64,000 nucleotides of DNA from Gammaproteobacteria bacterium HGW-Gammaproteobacteria-15 (lineage in GTDB: Bacteria; Pseudomonadota; Gammaproteobacteria; Enterobacterales; Alteromonadaceae): assembly GCA_002840125.1 (NCBI GenBank), contig PGZF01000005.1:682001-746000 (forward strand). Reading direction: 5' to 3'. Made by a program: the position numbers and the translations under genes. Positions 15,279 through 23,593 of this stretch are shown in pieces. Under the pieces are notes generated by a model. The model was not told where the DNA came from. It saw only the letters and a program-made list of their open reading frames with translations, and made no database searches. Positions within the stretch are counted from its first letter, which is position 1. Every line of letters starts with the position of its first letter.

Positions 15279-17258
15279 TTACGCTTTAGTTACAGATTGT
15301 CTGCCACGCCGCAGGCTGGTGGTTTTACCACCGGCTGGCTTAGTTGGTTTTTTCCGGCCCCAGCGTCTGGTTTTGCCCTGCGGTAAACCGGCCGGCGTAA
15401 CTGTTACAGCCTGGCTAATAAGCTTGCCAAGCTCGGTTTGCAGCGGCTGCATAAAAGCCTGATAGCTGGTTTCGCGCTGGCAAATACGGCTTAACTCTGC
15501 CTCCCAGCGGGCGGTCATATCGGGCAGGCTGGCTTGTGGTGGCAGGGCATGGATCAGCGCCTTGCCGGTATCAGTAGCACGAATTTGCTTACCCTGGCGC
15601 TGCAAAAAACCACGCTTAAATAACAGTTCAATAATACCGGCGCGGGTGGCATCAGTGCCCAGACCGTCGGTATCGCGCAGTACTGCTTTAATAGCGGGAT
15701 CACTGACATAACGGCTGATACCTGTCATTGCTGCCAGTAAAGTGGCATCGGTAAAAGGTTGTGGCGGCTGAGTGTGTTTTTCCAATAGCTGCGCGCCGTA
15801 GCAATGTAATTGCTGGCCTTTACGCAATTGCGGCAGGCTGTGCAGGATCAACTCATCATCAGGTTGGGCTTTTTGGGCTGCCTCCTGGTTACTGGCAGAG
15901 CGGTATAACTGCTTCCAGCCGCCAGACAGCTCGGTATTAGCTTTTGCGCGAAATAAACCACCGGCAATAGTCAGTTCAACCAGCGCTTCGCTGTAGCAAT
16001 AGGGCGGGTAAAACTGCGCCAGATACTGGCGGGCAATCAGGTAATACAATTGTTTTTCTGCCTGCGTTAAGCCAGCAAGCGTCTGGCGCTTTTCGGTGGG
16101 GATAATAGCGTGGTGCACCTCAACTTTGCTGTCGTTCCAGGCTTTGCTTACCCGTGCCATATCGGCCTGCTGCACAGCCTCGGTAAGTTGGCTGTCATTG
16201 GCCGCAATTGCGCCGGTTACCGCAGCAGCACGGCTTAGCTGCCCGCGTGGCAAGTACCGGCTGTCCGAGCGTGGGTAGGTAATAAGCTTGTGCCGCTCAT
16301 ACAACTGCTGGCAATTATCCAGCACTTGCTGTGCTGTCATGCCGTAACGCTTGGCTGCGTCAATTTGCAACGCCGACAGGTTATAAGGCAGTGGTGCTGG
16401 CTGTTTACGCTGTTTTTGCTCTACTTTGCTCACCAGTGCCGGTTGGCCGGTAATTTTCTGCTGCACTTTTTCTGCTAACGCTTTTAACAGCACCCGGCCA
16501 TCTTCATCCTGCCACGGTGCACAAGCCTCGCTGGGTTGCCACATGGCGCTAAAACGCTGGTTATCGCTGGTTTCTACCTCTGCCAGCACCTGATAAAACG
16601 GCTTTGTGACAAAATCAGCAATATCCTGATCCCGCCGCACCACCAGCCCAAGTAACGGCGTTTGCACCCGGCCAACAGACAACACGCCCTGATAACCGGC
16701 CTTTTGCCCCTGCAGGGTGTAAGCCCGTGTCATATTTAAACCATACAGCCAGTCGGCACGGCTGCGCGCCAGTGCCGAGGTAGATAAGGGCACAAAATCT
16801 TTATTTGGTTGCAGCTGAGCCAGCGCCCGTTTTACTGCCGGTGGGTTTAAATCACTGATCAGCAGGCGCTGCGTTGTCGCCAGTTTGTTGCCGTTAACAC
16901 CACAGTACGCCAGCACTTCGTCTACCAGCAACTGGCCTTCACGATCCGGATCGCCGGCATGCACCAATTGATCGGCCTGCTTAATCAGTTTTGTTAATAT
17001 ACTTAACTGGCTCGCGGCAGACTTTCTTACTTTTAACTGCCATTTATCGGGGATTATCGGCAATTGAGCTATTTGCCAGCGCTTATAGTCAGGGTGATAG
17101 TCTTCCGGCTCGGCCTGTTCCAGCAAATGGCCAACACACCAGCTGACAACATCGCCATTAGCCAGCCGTATAAAACCGTTATCTTTATGTTGTGGTTTGG
17201 GCAATACTGCGGCTATCGCTCTGCCTAAACTGGGTTTTTCTGCGATGTACAGGATCAT
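15279..17258 (-). CDS. topB: DNA topoisomerase III
   Basis: A type IA topoisomerase of about 659 residues that decatenates and relaxes DNA. It starts ILYIAEKPSLGRAIA (TOPRIM with catalytic Glu), continues VHAGDPDREGQLLVDEVL (the DxD metal site) and contains LITYPRSDSRYLP with the active-site Tyr. The C-terminus is a short basic tail (GKTRRWGRKK and RRGR) without zinc fingers, as is normal for TopB. I chose the ATG at 17258, eight bases after AGG, over a GTG three codons earlier. The gene is monocistronic and divergent from the KfrA-like gene. Confidence 0.95.
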   Translation of the reverse strand: MILYIAEKPSLGRAIAAVLPKPQHKDNGFIRLANGDVVSWCVGHLLEQAEPEDYHPDYKRWQIAQLPIIPDKWQLKVRKSAASQLSILTKLIKQADQLVHAGDPDREGQLLVDEVLAYCGVNGNKLATTQRLLISDLNPPAVKRALAQLQPNKDFVPLSTSALARSRADWLYGLNMTRAYTLQGQKAGYQGVLSVGRVQTPLLGLVVRRDQDIADFVTKPFYQVLAEVETSDNQRFSAMWQPSEACAPWQDEDGRVLLKALAEKVQQKITGQPALVSKVEQKQRKQPAPLPYNLSALQIDAAKRYGMTAQQVLDNCQQLYERHKLITYPRSDSRYLPRGQLSRAAAVTGAIAANDSQLTEAVQQADMARVSKAWNDSKVEVHHAIIPTEKRQTLAGLTQAEKQLYYLIARQYLAQFYPPYCYSEALVELTIAGGLFRAKANTELSGGWKQLYRSASNQEAAQKAQPDDELILHSLPQLRKGQQLHCYGAQLLEKHTQPPQPFTDATLLAAMTGISRYVSDPAIKAVLRDTDGLGTDATRAGIIELLFKRGFLQRQGKQIRATDTGKALIHALPPQASLPDMTARWEAELSRICQRETSYQAFMQPLQTELGKLISQAVTVTPAGLPQGKTRRWGRKKPTKPAGGKTTSLRRGRQSVTKA

Positions 17259-17434
17259 AGCCAACACCTAACTGTTTTTATATACAGTAATTTAGCCAGT
17301 TAAGTGCCGTGTTGCAAACAAAATGTAATAAAAAATTTGGTTTTGCTGGAAAAGTGCTTAGAATATTGATCTTTGTAGCGTTGACCTACGATATTTCTTT
17401 GTACTTCCACCCCAGGCAGTCGGATAAGTAAACT

Positions 17435-19219
17435 ATGACGCAATATAGTGACGTTAAGAAAATCTGTGATGAGTTACAAAAAACAGGTAAGCCGGTTTCC
17501 CTGGATTATTTAATTTCCCAAGTGCCCGGTGCGCAGGCCAGCCTGGTGGTGCACTATCAAAAATGGCGGAATGAACAAGCCAACCGGGCGCCGGTGCAAA
17601 CCTCTGCGGAAAGCCTGTTCAGCCCAGAGTTTGTTGCCGCGTTTCAACATGAAGCAGAGCTGCGTGCTAAACAACATACCGATCAGCTTAACCAACAACT
17701 ACAACAGGCAATGCAGGCCGAAGTGCTGGCAGCAGAACACAACCGCGAACTACAACAAGAACTACAACAACTGCAGCAGCGTAAAGCTGAGCTTGAAATC
17801 AGCCAACAGCAGCAACAACAGCAACTTAGCACTCAGGCAGAAAAATATGCCGCCCTTACCGAAGAACGCGATCAGGCTATTAAATTAAGCCAAAGTCAGC
17901 TACAAGAGCTAAGCAGTGTCCGCCAGCAGGCAGAACAACTACAGGCCACTCTGGCTGTCGCGCAGCAGCAACTGCAGCACCACCAGCAGGCCATTGCCAA
18001 CCTGCAACAACAACTGACAGCATCTGAGCAAGCGCAGCAACAGGCGCAACAGGAAGCTGAAACCATCCAGTTAAAAGTTATTGGCCTGCAACAGGCGCAG
18101 GATGAGCTGGAAGAACAACTACAAAGCGAACAACAGCGTAACCAGCAAAAACTGCAACAGTTGCAAGCCGAACTGGCAGCCGCCGAACAAGAACTTGAGC
18201 CGCTGCAAAGCAAGGCCAAAGCGGCCGAACAAACCGAACAGCAGTTACAGGCGGTGCAGCAATCAGAGGCCAAAGTAAAAGCCGCGCTGGAAGCGGCACA
18301 GCAGGCCAATAAAAAGGCGCTGCAAGACTTGCAAACCCGCGATCACGACGTAACCGAATTGCAGGCAATGCTGGAAGAGTTTGAAAACAAACTGCACCAG
18401 GCTACCAAAACAGAAACCCAGGCTGTTGCCCTGACCAAACGCTTACAGGCACAGTTAAACCAGCTGCAACAAACAACAACTGAGCAGGGCCAAACAACCA
18501 ACGATAGCGCAGTGGCTGAGCAACAAGCAGCCCTGCTGGCCGAGCGCGACGCTGCTCAGGCGCAACTGACTAAACTGCAGCAGCACTCTGAAACATTGAC
18601 TGCAGAACGTAACGATGCCCTGGCGAAACTGGAGCAGGCACAAGCGCAACTCAATGCAGCAGTCAGTGTACAGCCCGCCGCAGCTGAAATGTCGGCACAG
18701 CAGATAGCCGAACAGGAAAAGCTGCAGCAACAACTAGCCGCCTATGAAAAACAGCTGTCAGCCCTGCAAAAAGAACGTGAAACCGCACAGCGTGAAGCGG
18801 CCGAGCAACGTGACGCCGCGCAAAAAGTGCAGCAACAACTGGATGCGATGCAACAGGCTCAGGTTAGTGATGAAGCCGACGACACCGATATTCATGCCAC
18901 GGTGGCACAGCTAAAAGCTAACAATGCCATGCTAAAAGAGCAAAGCGCTATTACTGCCGGCCATCAGGCCGAACAGCGCGAAACCATTAAGCAACTGCGC
19001 GAAGAGCTGCAGCAGCAACGCGATATGGTGCACGATATGCAAATAGAGCAGGAAAAACTGCAGAAACAAAAAAATCAGCTTGAACAACAAGTTAGCTTTG
19101 TTAAAGATAACGCCGCCGCCACTATTGAACGCTTAACCCGTTACCGCGAGCAAGCGCAGGAAAAAATAGAAAAGCTGGAGAAAAAACTGGGTGCTAACAA
19201 AGCGTCCGACGCTTTATAA
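17435..19219 (+). CDS. KfrA-like DNA-binding coiled-coil protein
   Basis: A 594-residue protein. Residues 1-95 (VKKICDELQKTGKPVSLDYLISQVPGA and following) resemble the KfrA N-terminal DNA-binding domain, with a winged-helix-like pattern. From about residue 100 to 590 it is one very long Gln/Ala/Glu-rich coiled coil with no break in heptads. KfrA was described as an alpha-helical autoregulator and segregation accessory protein of plasmids such as RK2. Chromosomal homologues are common but poorly studied; they may organise DNA or bridge it to other structures. The extreme Gln content is probably a lineage trait. No plasmid genes surround it. Confidence 0.75.
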   Translation: MTQYSDVKKICDELQKTGKPVSLDYLISQVPGAQASLVVHYQKWRNEQANRAPVQTSAESLFSPEFVAAFQHEAELRAKQHTDQLNQQLQQAMQAEVLAAEHNRELQQELQQLQQRKAELEISQQQQQQQLSTQAEKYAALTEERDQAIKLSQSQLQELSSVRQQAEQLQATLAVAQQQLQHHQQAIANLQQQLTASEQAQQQAQQEAETIQLKVIGLQQAQDELEEQLQSEQQRNQQKLQQLQAELAAAEQELEPLQSKAKAAEQTEQQLQAVQQSEAKVKAALEAAQQANKKALQDLQTRDHDVTELQAMLEEFENKLHQATKTETQAVALTKRLQAQLNQLQQTTTEQGQTTNDSAVAEQQAALLAERDAAQAQLTKLQQHSETLTAERNDALAKLEQAQAQLNAAVSVQPAAAEMSAQQIAEQEKLQQQLAAYEKQLSALQKERETAQREAAEQRDAAQKVQQQLDAMQQAQVSDEADDTDIHATVAQLKANNAMLKEQSAITAGHQAEQRETIKQLREELQQQRDMVHDMQIEQEKLQKQKNQLEQQVSFVKDNAAATIERLTRYREQAQEKIEKLEKKLGANKASDAL

Positions 19220-19227
19220 CGCCGCAT

Positions 19228-19362
19228 TTATTGCGCAAAGCTAATACGGAAACAGCTGCCGGGTACCTCACCCGGCACATAGTTTAACTGCGCATCCTGC
19301 ACCTGCAATAACGCCCGCGATAAACTTAAGCCAATACCGGAACCCGTTTGTTTAGTGGTAAA
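19228..19362 (-). pseudogene. 3' remnant of a sensor histidine kinase
   Basis: The last 44 codons of a histidine kinase ATPase domain remain: FTTKQTGSGIGLSLSRAL (the G2 box) and then GSCFRISFAQ just before the stop. Upstream of this the frame continues but encodes no kinase sequence, because it enters the opposite-strand start region of the metallo-hydrolase gene. An intact HATPase needs about 110 residues plus dimerisation and sensor domains, all absent. The fragment shows that a deletion or rearrangement joined this kinase end to the hydrolase gene. No response regulator is nearby. Confidence 0.75.
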
Positions 19363-19390
19363 AATAACAATGATAAATAAAGGATTATTA

Positions 19391-20488
19391 ATGAAGCTAA
19401 CCTTAATTTCTGCCTCCGCGCTGCTTGGCAGCGCGGTGTTACTCAGCGCCTGCAGTACACCCAACAAGGTAGAACAGCAGTTGGGCGCAGATGCACTGAT
19501 TGAGCAGGTAGCAGAGGGCAAGTATAAAGGCATGTACCGTAATGTGTATCGCACACCGGTGGAACAGCGCCAATATCCGGCAAACTGTGAAGCAGATTGC
19601 TATCCGGCGCATCCTGCTGTTAGTTGCAAAACACCCGCTCAGGATTGCCAGTACACCGGGCCGCAACAGGCACCCCCGCTGGCAACCGGTTATAACCTGC
19701 AGTGGCTGGGGCATGCCAGCTTTATGGTGAATACGCCCGATGGCCAGCAACTGCTAATTGATCCGGTATTCGGCCAGTTTGACTGGCCGGTAAGCTGGGC
19801 GCAGCATTTTGCCGGTATTATAAAACGGCCATACACACCCAAGCTTAGCGCAGAACAATTGGCAGCTACCAATGCAGTATTATATTCGCATTTACACTAC
19901 GATCATTTCAGCCATGCCAGCATCGCGCAAATAGGCACTACGGCTAAGTATTACGTGCCATTAGGTATGGCTAATTATATGCCTAAAGGCGGCTATAACG
20001 TTGTCGAGCAAGCCTGGTATAGCCACAGCCAGCTGAATGAGCTGAATATCCATCTGGTACCCGCACACCACTTTAACAGCCGTAAGTTGTTTAATGATCA
20101 TAACCAGGCAATGTGGGGAGGCTGGCTGCTGGAGCATAGCGGAAAAACCCTGTTTTTTGCCGGCGATACGGGCTATTCAGAGCATTTCAAAGATATTCAG
20201 CAGCGTTATGGCGATATTGATATTTGCCTGATACCTATTGCGTCTTATCATCATCACAAAGACGGTGACTGGTACCGCTATGTGCATACCACGCCCGAAG
20301 ATGCTTTAGTAGCCGCAGCAGAGCTGGGCTGTAAAGTGATGATCCCCTGGGGGTATGGTAATGCCAGCTGGCAGATGGGCGATCACAGCTCGCACTCACC
20401 CCTGCTGCGCCTGCTACATATGCAGCAGCAACTGGACAGCCAGGTGCCGCTGCTGATATTAAATGAAGGCGATAGTGTAACCCTGTAA
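19391..20488 (+). CDS. MBL-fold metallo-hydrolase lipoprotein (NAPE-PLD/RomA-like)
   Basis: A 365-residue lipoprotein with lipobox LLSAC near residue 20 and a metallo-beta-lactamase domain. Metal ligands are visible in LGHASFMV, YSHLHYDHFSH (HxHxDH), PAHHFNSR and FAGDTGYSEHF, with a further His in SYHHHKDGDW. The pattern matches the NAPE-phospholipase D/RomA branch, which in other bacteria comprises poorly defined outer-membrane-linked hydrolases. A Cys-rich segment at about residues 60-90 lies between the lipobox and the catalytic domain. I start at 19391 (AAGGA six bases upstream) rather than an ATG 12 codons earlier, because only then does the signal peptide begin correctly. Confidence 0.88.
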   Translation: MKLTLISASALLGSAVLLSACSTPNKVEQQLGADALIEQVAEGKYKGMYRNVYRTPVEQRQYPANCEADCYPAHPAVSCKTPAQDCQYTGPQQAPPLATGYNLQWLGHASFMVNTPDGQQLLIDPVFGQFDWPVSWAQHFAGIIKRPYTPKLSAEQLAATNAVLYSHLHYDHFSHASIAQIGTTAKYYVPLGMANYMPKGGYNVVEQAWYSHSQLNELNIHLVPAHHFNSRKLFNDHNQAMWGGWLLEHSGKTLFFAGDTGYSEHFKDIQQRYGDIDICLIPIASYHHHKDGDWYRYVHTTPEDALVAAAELGCKVMIPWGYGNASWQMGDHSSHSPLLRLLHMQQQLDSQVPLLILNEGDSVTL

Positions 20489-20492
20489 AGCA

Positions 20493-20771
20493 TCAGGCTA
20501 CCGGCTTTAACCGGGCTTTAGCGGCAAGTTTGTCACCCAGCTTGCCGGTAACCGCCCACACAGCCAGCGCTACCCAGGCTATCCAGGAAAAGCCAGCAGG
20601 AATATTAAGCAGGGCAATTTTACCGGCATGCTGGCGATTAAACACCAGCGCCAGCAGGCTGGGTAAAAACCACACAGTTATAAAGAACACACCAAACAGC
20701 AGCAGAAATACCCAATCGGCTTGTTGCCAGGCAGTACTAAATGCAGAGATAAATTGTTGTAAAGTTTCCAT
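20493..20771 (-). CDS. Superinfection-immunity (T4 Imm-like) membrane protein
   Basis: A 92-residue protein with two transmembrane helices and the conserved core FLPSLLALVFNRQHAGKIALLNIPAGFSW followed by a WVALAVWA-type second helix. This matches the superinfection immunity family named after phage T4 Imm, which blocks DNA entry of related phages. Chromosomal copies are widespread and their role is untested; many lie outside prophages, as here. It is convergent with the metallo-hydrolase gene with only four bases between stops. Confidence 0.75.
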   Translation of the reverse strand: METLQQFISAFSTAWQQADWVFLLLFGVFFITVWFLPSLLALVFNRQHAGKIALLNIPAGFSWIAWVALAVWAVTGKLGDKLAAKARLKPVA

Positions 20772-20815
20772 CTTTATATCCTCTTCATAGTTTAAGTTAA
20801 TTAAGAAAATCAGCG

Positions 20816-22276
20816 TTAAAGTTCAATATCGGCCAACAAAGACAGTTGGGCTTTCAGTTCATCCACTTGCCAGGCTTTGCCTTGCTGCACCACGGTATGT
20901 ACCGTATTTAATGCTTTAAGATCGGTCAGCGGATTGGCCGTTAACACAATAAAGTCGGCGGCAAAGCCCTCTGCCAACTGACCGGTGTCTTTTAAACCAA
21001 GGTGGCGGGCACCGCCTGTGGTAGCCAGCTGCAATACCTGCCAGTTTGTCAGGCCAGCGCCCTGGCTAAGCTGTAATTCGCGTAAGTAAAACGGTCCGCT
21101 GGCCACACTGTCGGTACCAATGGCCAGTGGCACACCGGCGTCATACAAGCGCTTAAACAATTGCTGTACTTTGGGCATTTGTTGCTGTGCGGTGGCCAGC
21201 TCTTCTGCTGTCCAGTCATAACTGGGCGCGGCCAACGTCGCACGCCAGCGCTTACGCATTTGCGGGTGATACACCCACATATCCTGCTCCGGATATAAAC
21301 CGTCCAGCTCGCGGGCGAAGTACACCAGCTCGTTGACAACTAGCGTTAAATCGACATGAGTTTGCTGCCGCGCCAACGTGTCGAAAAGCTGCTGCATTGG
21401 GGCGCTGTCATAATCAACATGCTTAAACCAGCTGTAAATAAACCGGGCGCTGTGTGGAATGTTGCGCTCGGCCAGATAAGCGGTTTTGCCCTCGCCGGTT
21501 AACAGCTCGCTACTTGTTGGCAGGGCATGGGTTAGGGCATCAATACCCAGGTCCGCGGCATATTGCCAGCTAACATTGTCCAGATGTGCCAGGGTTTTTA
21601 ACCCGGCCGCTTTGGCCAAACGCACGCCCATGGCTACTTCGTCTTTCGTCAGGCCCTGATACAGTTTTATATATTGCACGCCAAGCGCTTTTTGGCTGGC
21701 AATTTCGGCCTGCCAACCGGCCTCATCTTTTGGATGCACGGAGCCGCCTAAAATTGGCGTAGGTTCAAACACAAACCCCCCATAGCTAAACTTTGGGCCA
21801 AGCCAGTTACCCGCTTGCTGCTGGCGGGCATACTCGGCATTAGCCTCTGGCTCGCCAGCCGGGCTAAAGGCGGTGGTAACCCCAGTGGCTAAGGTGCTAA
21901 GCGCGTGATAACGGGTAATTTGACTATGGCCTTTCATGGTAAGTACTGGCTTGCCATCCTGCATCTCAACCCGGTGTGGCCCGGCAGTCAGGTGCAGGTG
22001 CACATCAATAAAGCCAGGCAATACGTACTGCTGCTGCAGATCAATTTGCTTTGCCGCTGCAGGTAAGCTGGCATCAGCCTGTTGCTGGCCCATTTGCACA
22101 ATGCGGCCGTCTTTTACCAGTAACCAGCCATCGTTAAGCTGCTGCTCTGTTGCCGGGTTCAGCAAGGTGGCATTGAGGTACAGCACCGCTTCATGCTGTA
22201 TGTGAGAAGGGGTATCAGCACAAACCTGTGGCAGCGCCAGGCTGGCCATCAGACATGCCAGTAGTGATTTTTTCAT
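20816..22276 (-). CDS. Exported metal-dependent amidohydrolase (imidazolonepropionase-like)
   Basis: A 486-residue protein with a signal peptide (MKKSLLACLMASLALPQVCA) followed by a two-part amidohydrolase: a small beta domain, then a TIM barrel. Metal ligands are visible in DVHLHLT, the carboxylated-Lys region YIKLYQG, TLAHLD, ALTHAL and IGTDS. It should hydrolyse a cyclic amide or a peptide-like bond (Xaa-Pro and Xaa-Arg dipeptidases share this fold) in the periplasm. I use the ATG at 22276 with GGAGAA upstream; an in-frame start 24 codons earlier hides the signal peptide. It is divergent from the sigma-factor gene, and both promoters carry the same TGTAACA element, so the sigma factor may control it. 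Confidence 0.85.
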   Translation of the reverse strand: MKKSLLACLMASLALPQVCADTPSHIQHEAVLYLNATLLNPATEQQLNDGWLLVKDGRIVQMGQQQADASLPAAAKQIDLQQQYVLPGFIDVHLHLTAGPHRVEMQDGKPVLTMKGHSQITRYHALSTLATGVTTAFSPAGEPEANAEYARQQQAGNWLGPKFSYGGFVFEPTPILGGSVHPKDEAGWQAEIASQKALGVQYIKLYQGLTKDEVAMGVRLAKAAGLKTLAHLDNVSWQYAADLGIDALTHALPTSSELLTGEGKTAYLAERNIPHSARFIYSWFKHVDYDSAPMQQLFDTLARQQTHVDLTLVVNELVYFARELDGLYPEQDMWVYHPQMRKRWRATLAAPSYDWTAEELATAQQQMPKVQQLFKRLYDAGVPLAIGTDSVASGPFYLRELQLSQGAGLTNWQVLQLATTGGARHLGLKDTGQLAEGFAADFIVLTANPLTDLKALNTVHTVVQQGKAWQVDELKAQLSLLADIEL

Positions 22277-22325
22277 CGTAAGGTTCTCCGGTATAACGTT
22301 GTGATAAGTTGCCGTGTTTGCTGGA

Positions 22326-22405
22326 TAAGTCGTGGTTGTTTTGTGCACTGTTACAAAATTTTTTTTATTTTTTTATGTAACACTTTGCCTGCCCCGGCAG
22401 ACTTA
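22326..22405. promoter_or_regulatory. Divergent promoter region with mirrored TGTAACA elements
   Basis: TGTAAC occurs at 22376-22381 on the plus strand and, inverted, at 22350-22355 on the minus strand. A T-rich tract lies between them. GACTTA follows each copy downstream (22400-22405 plus; 22326-22331 minus), about 18 and 15 bases away. This looks like a pair of promoters read by the same ECF sigma factor, but the spacings differ by three. Confidence 0.4.
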
Positions 22406-22463
22406 CTTATGACACAGTGATAACGTTAACAAGAACAATAAAACATTGATCAGCGAGGGGTTT

Positions 22464-22988
22464 TTGACAGTATCCAATACCAGCGCAATAACGCCGGAGC
22501 AGTTTTTACTGCAGCTATGGCAACAAAATCAGGGCGCAATAAGCCGCACCTTGCTGGCGTCTGAAGCCGATCCGGCAGCGCGGCAGGATTTAAAACAGGA
22601 TATTTTTCTGGCACTGCACCAGGCTGCCGGCCGGCTGCATGCTGCAGACATACCGCGCGCCTACCTGTTTCGTATAGTACACAATGTAACGGTAGATCAT
22701 ATTGCCCGGGCGCAGCGGCATAAATGGCTACCGCTGGAAGAAGACTTGCAGCAGCAGATGCTTGATGATTGCCCGTCAGAGCAATTAGGTGAGCAACAAC
22801 AAAGCCAGCAGTTGATTCAGGCTGTACGGCGGTTATCACCCGCCAACCGGCAGGTAATATTACTGGCCATGGAAGATTTAGACGCACCTGAGATCGCCGA
22901 TATTTTGCAGATCAGCCACGGTGCCGTGCGGGTGCGGTTAAACCGCGCTAAAACAGAATTGATGGAGTTAATGCAAAATGGCAGATAG
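22464..22988 (+). CDS. ECF-type RNA polymerase sigma factor
   Basis: About 174 residues with sigma region 2 (PAARQDLKQDIFLALHQA and YLFRIVHNVTVDHIAR) and region 4 (LSPANRQVILLAMEDLDAPEIADILQISHGAVRVRLNRAKTEL), in which the helix-turn-helix is clear. ECF factors direct RNA polymerase to stress or envelope promoters and are held by an anti-sigma factor, normally encoded next. I take a TTG at 22464 after GAGG; a TTG six codons earlier is also possible. The gene overlaps the next by 11 bases, so that membrane protein is the candidate anti-sigma factor. Confidence 0.88.
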   Translation: MTVSNTSAITPEQFLLQLWQQNQGAISRTLLASEADPAARQDLKQDIFLALHQAAGRLHAADIPRAYLFRIVHNVTVDHIARAQRHKWLPLEEDLQQQMLDDCPSEQLGEQQQSQQLIQAVRRLSPANRQVILLAMEDLDAPEIADILQISHGAVRVRLNRAKTELMELMQNGR

Positions 22989-23571
22989 CTTTGACTTTGC
23001 CGCCCTGGCAAAAAGCTGGCAACAACAGCTCACCCCAACTGAAGCCACGCCAACCGCGCAAGATTTAGTCCTGGCGAACCAACGGCAGCGCCAGCAACGG
23101 CTATTAATGTACGGCGAATGGCTTGGCGCCCTGGTAATGGCAGCCACCGCCTGCTGGTTAATATTAGTTCTGCCGGGCTGGCTGGGTTATATCGCAGCCG
23201 GGTTCCTTGTGCTTGGCGCAATCAGCACTCTGTATATTAGCTGGCAGGTGCACCGGCCTATTCTGGCGTATGACAACTGGAGCAGCAGCGGGCTGTTGCA
23301 ATTTCGCTGTCGAGCCTGCCAGCTAAGCCTGCGCTACTACCGTTACACCCAGCTAAGCTGCTTGGCACTGCTGTTATTTACGCTGATACTCTGGCTGTTG
23401 CAGTGGTGGCAACTGGCAGATGTCTCCAACGACTTGCTGTTGTTTTACAGCCTGATCGCATCGCCGCTTTGCCTGTTTGCCCTATACCGGCTGCAGCTAA
23501 AAGCCCAGCAAAAAGCCGCTGAGTTACAGCAATTAACCGCTCTGGCAGCAGATTTTCAGCAGAGCGAATAG
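22978..23571 (+). CDS. Membrane protein coupled to the sigma factor, candidate anti-sigma
   Basis: A 197-residue protein with a cytoplasmic N-terminus of about 40 residues and four predicted transmembrane helices (residues about 44-62, 65-83, 123-142, 152-170), ending in a Gln-rich cytoplasmic helix. It overlaps the ECF sigma gene by 11 bases, the usual arrangement of a sigma/anti-sigma pair. There is no ZAS or HxxxCxxC motif, so it is not a standard RseA/ZAS-type anti-sigma factor. Role inferred from position only. Confidence 0.65.
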   Translation: MADSFDFAALAKSWQQQLTPTEATPTAQDLVLANQRQRQQRLLMYGEWLGALVMAATACWLILVLPGWLGYIAAGFLVLGAISTLYISWQVHRPILAYDNWSSSGLLQFRCRACQLSLRYYRYTQLSCLALLLFTLILWLLQWWQLADVSNDLLLFYSLIASPLCLFALYRLQLKAQQKAAELQQLTALAADFQQSE

Positions 23572-23593
23572 CGCAGTAAAGGCTCAGGCATAG

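Noticed and set aside
17896..18368. Leftward frames rich in Cys/Ser/Ala within the coiled-coil gene
   Set aside because: They are antisense reflections of Gln/Ala codon repeats (CAG/CAA) in the KfrA-like gene.
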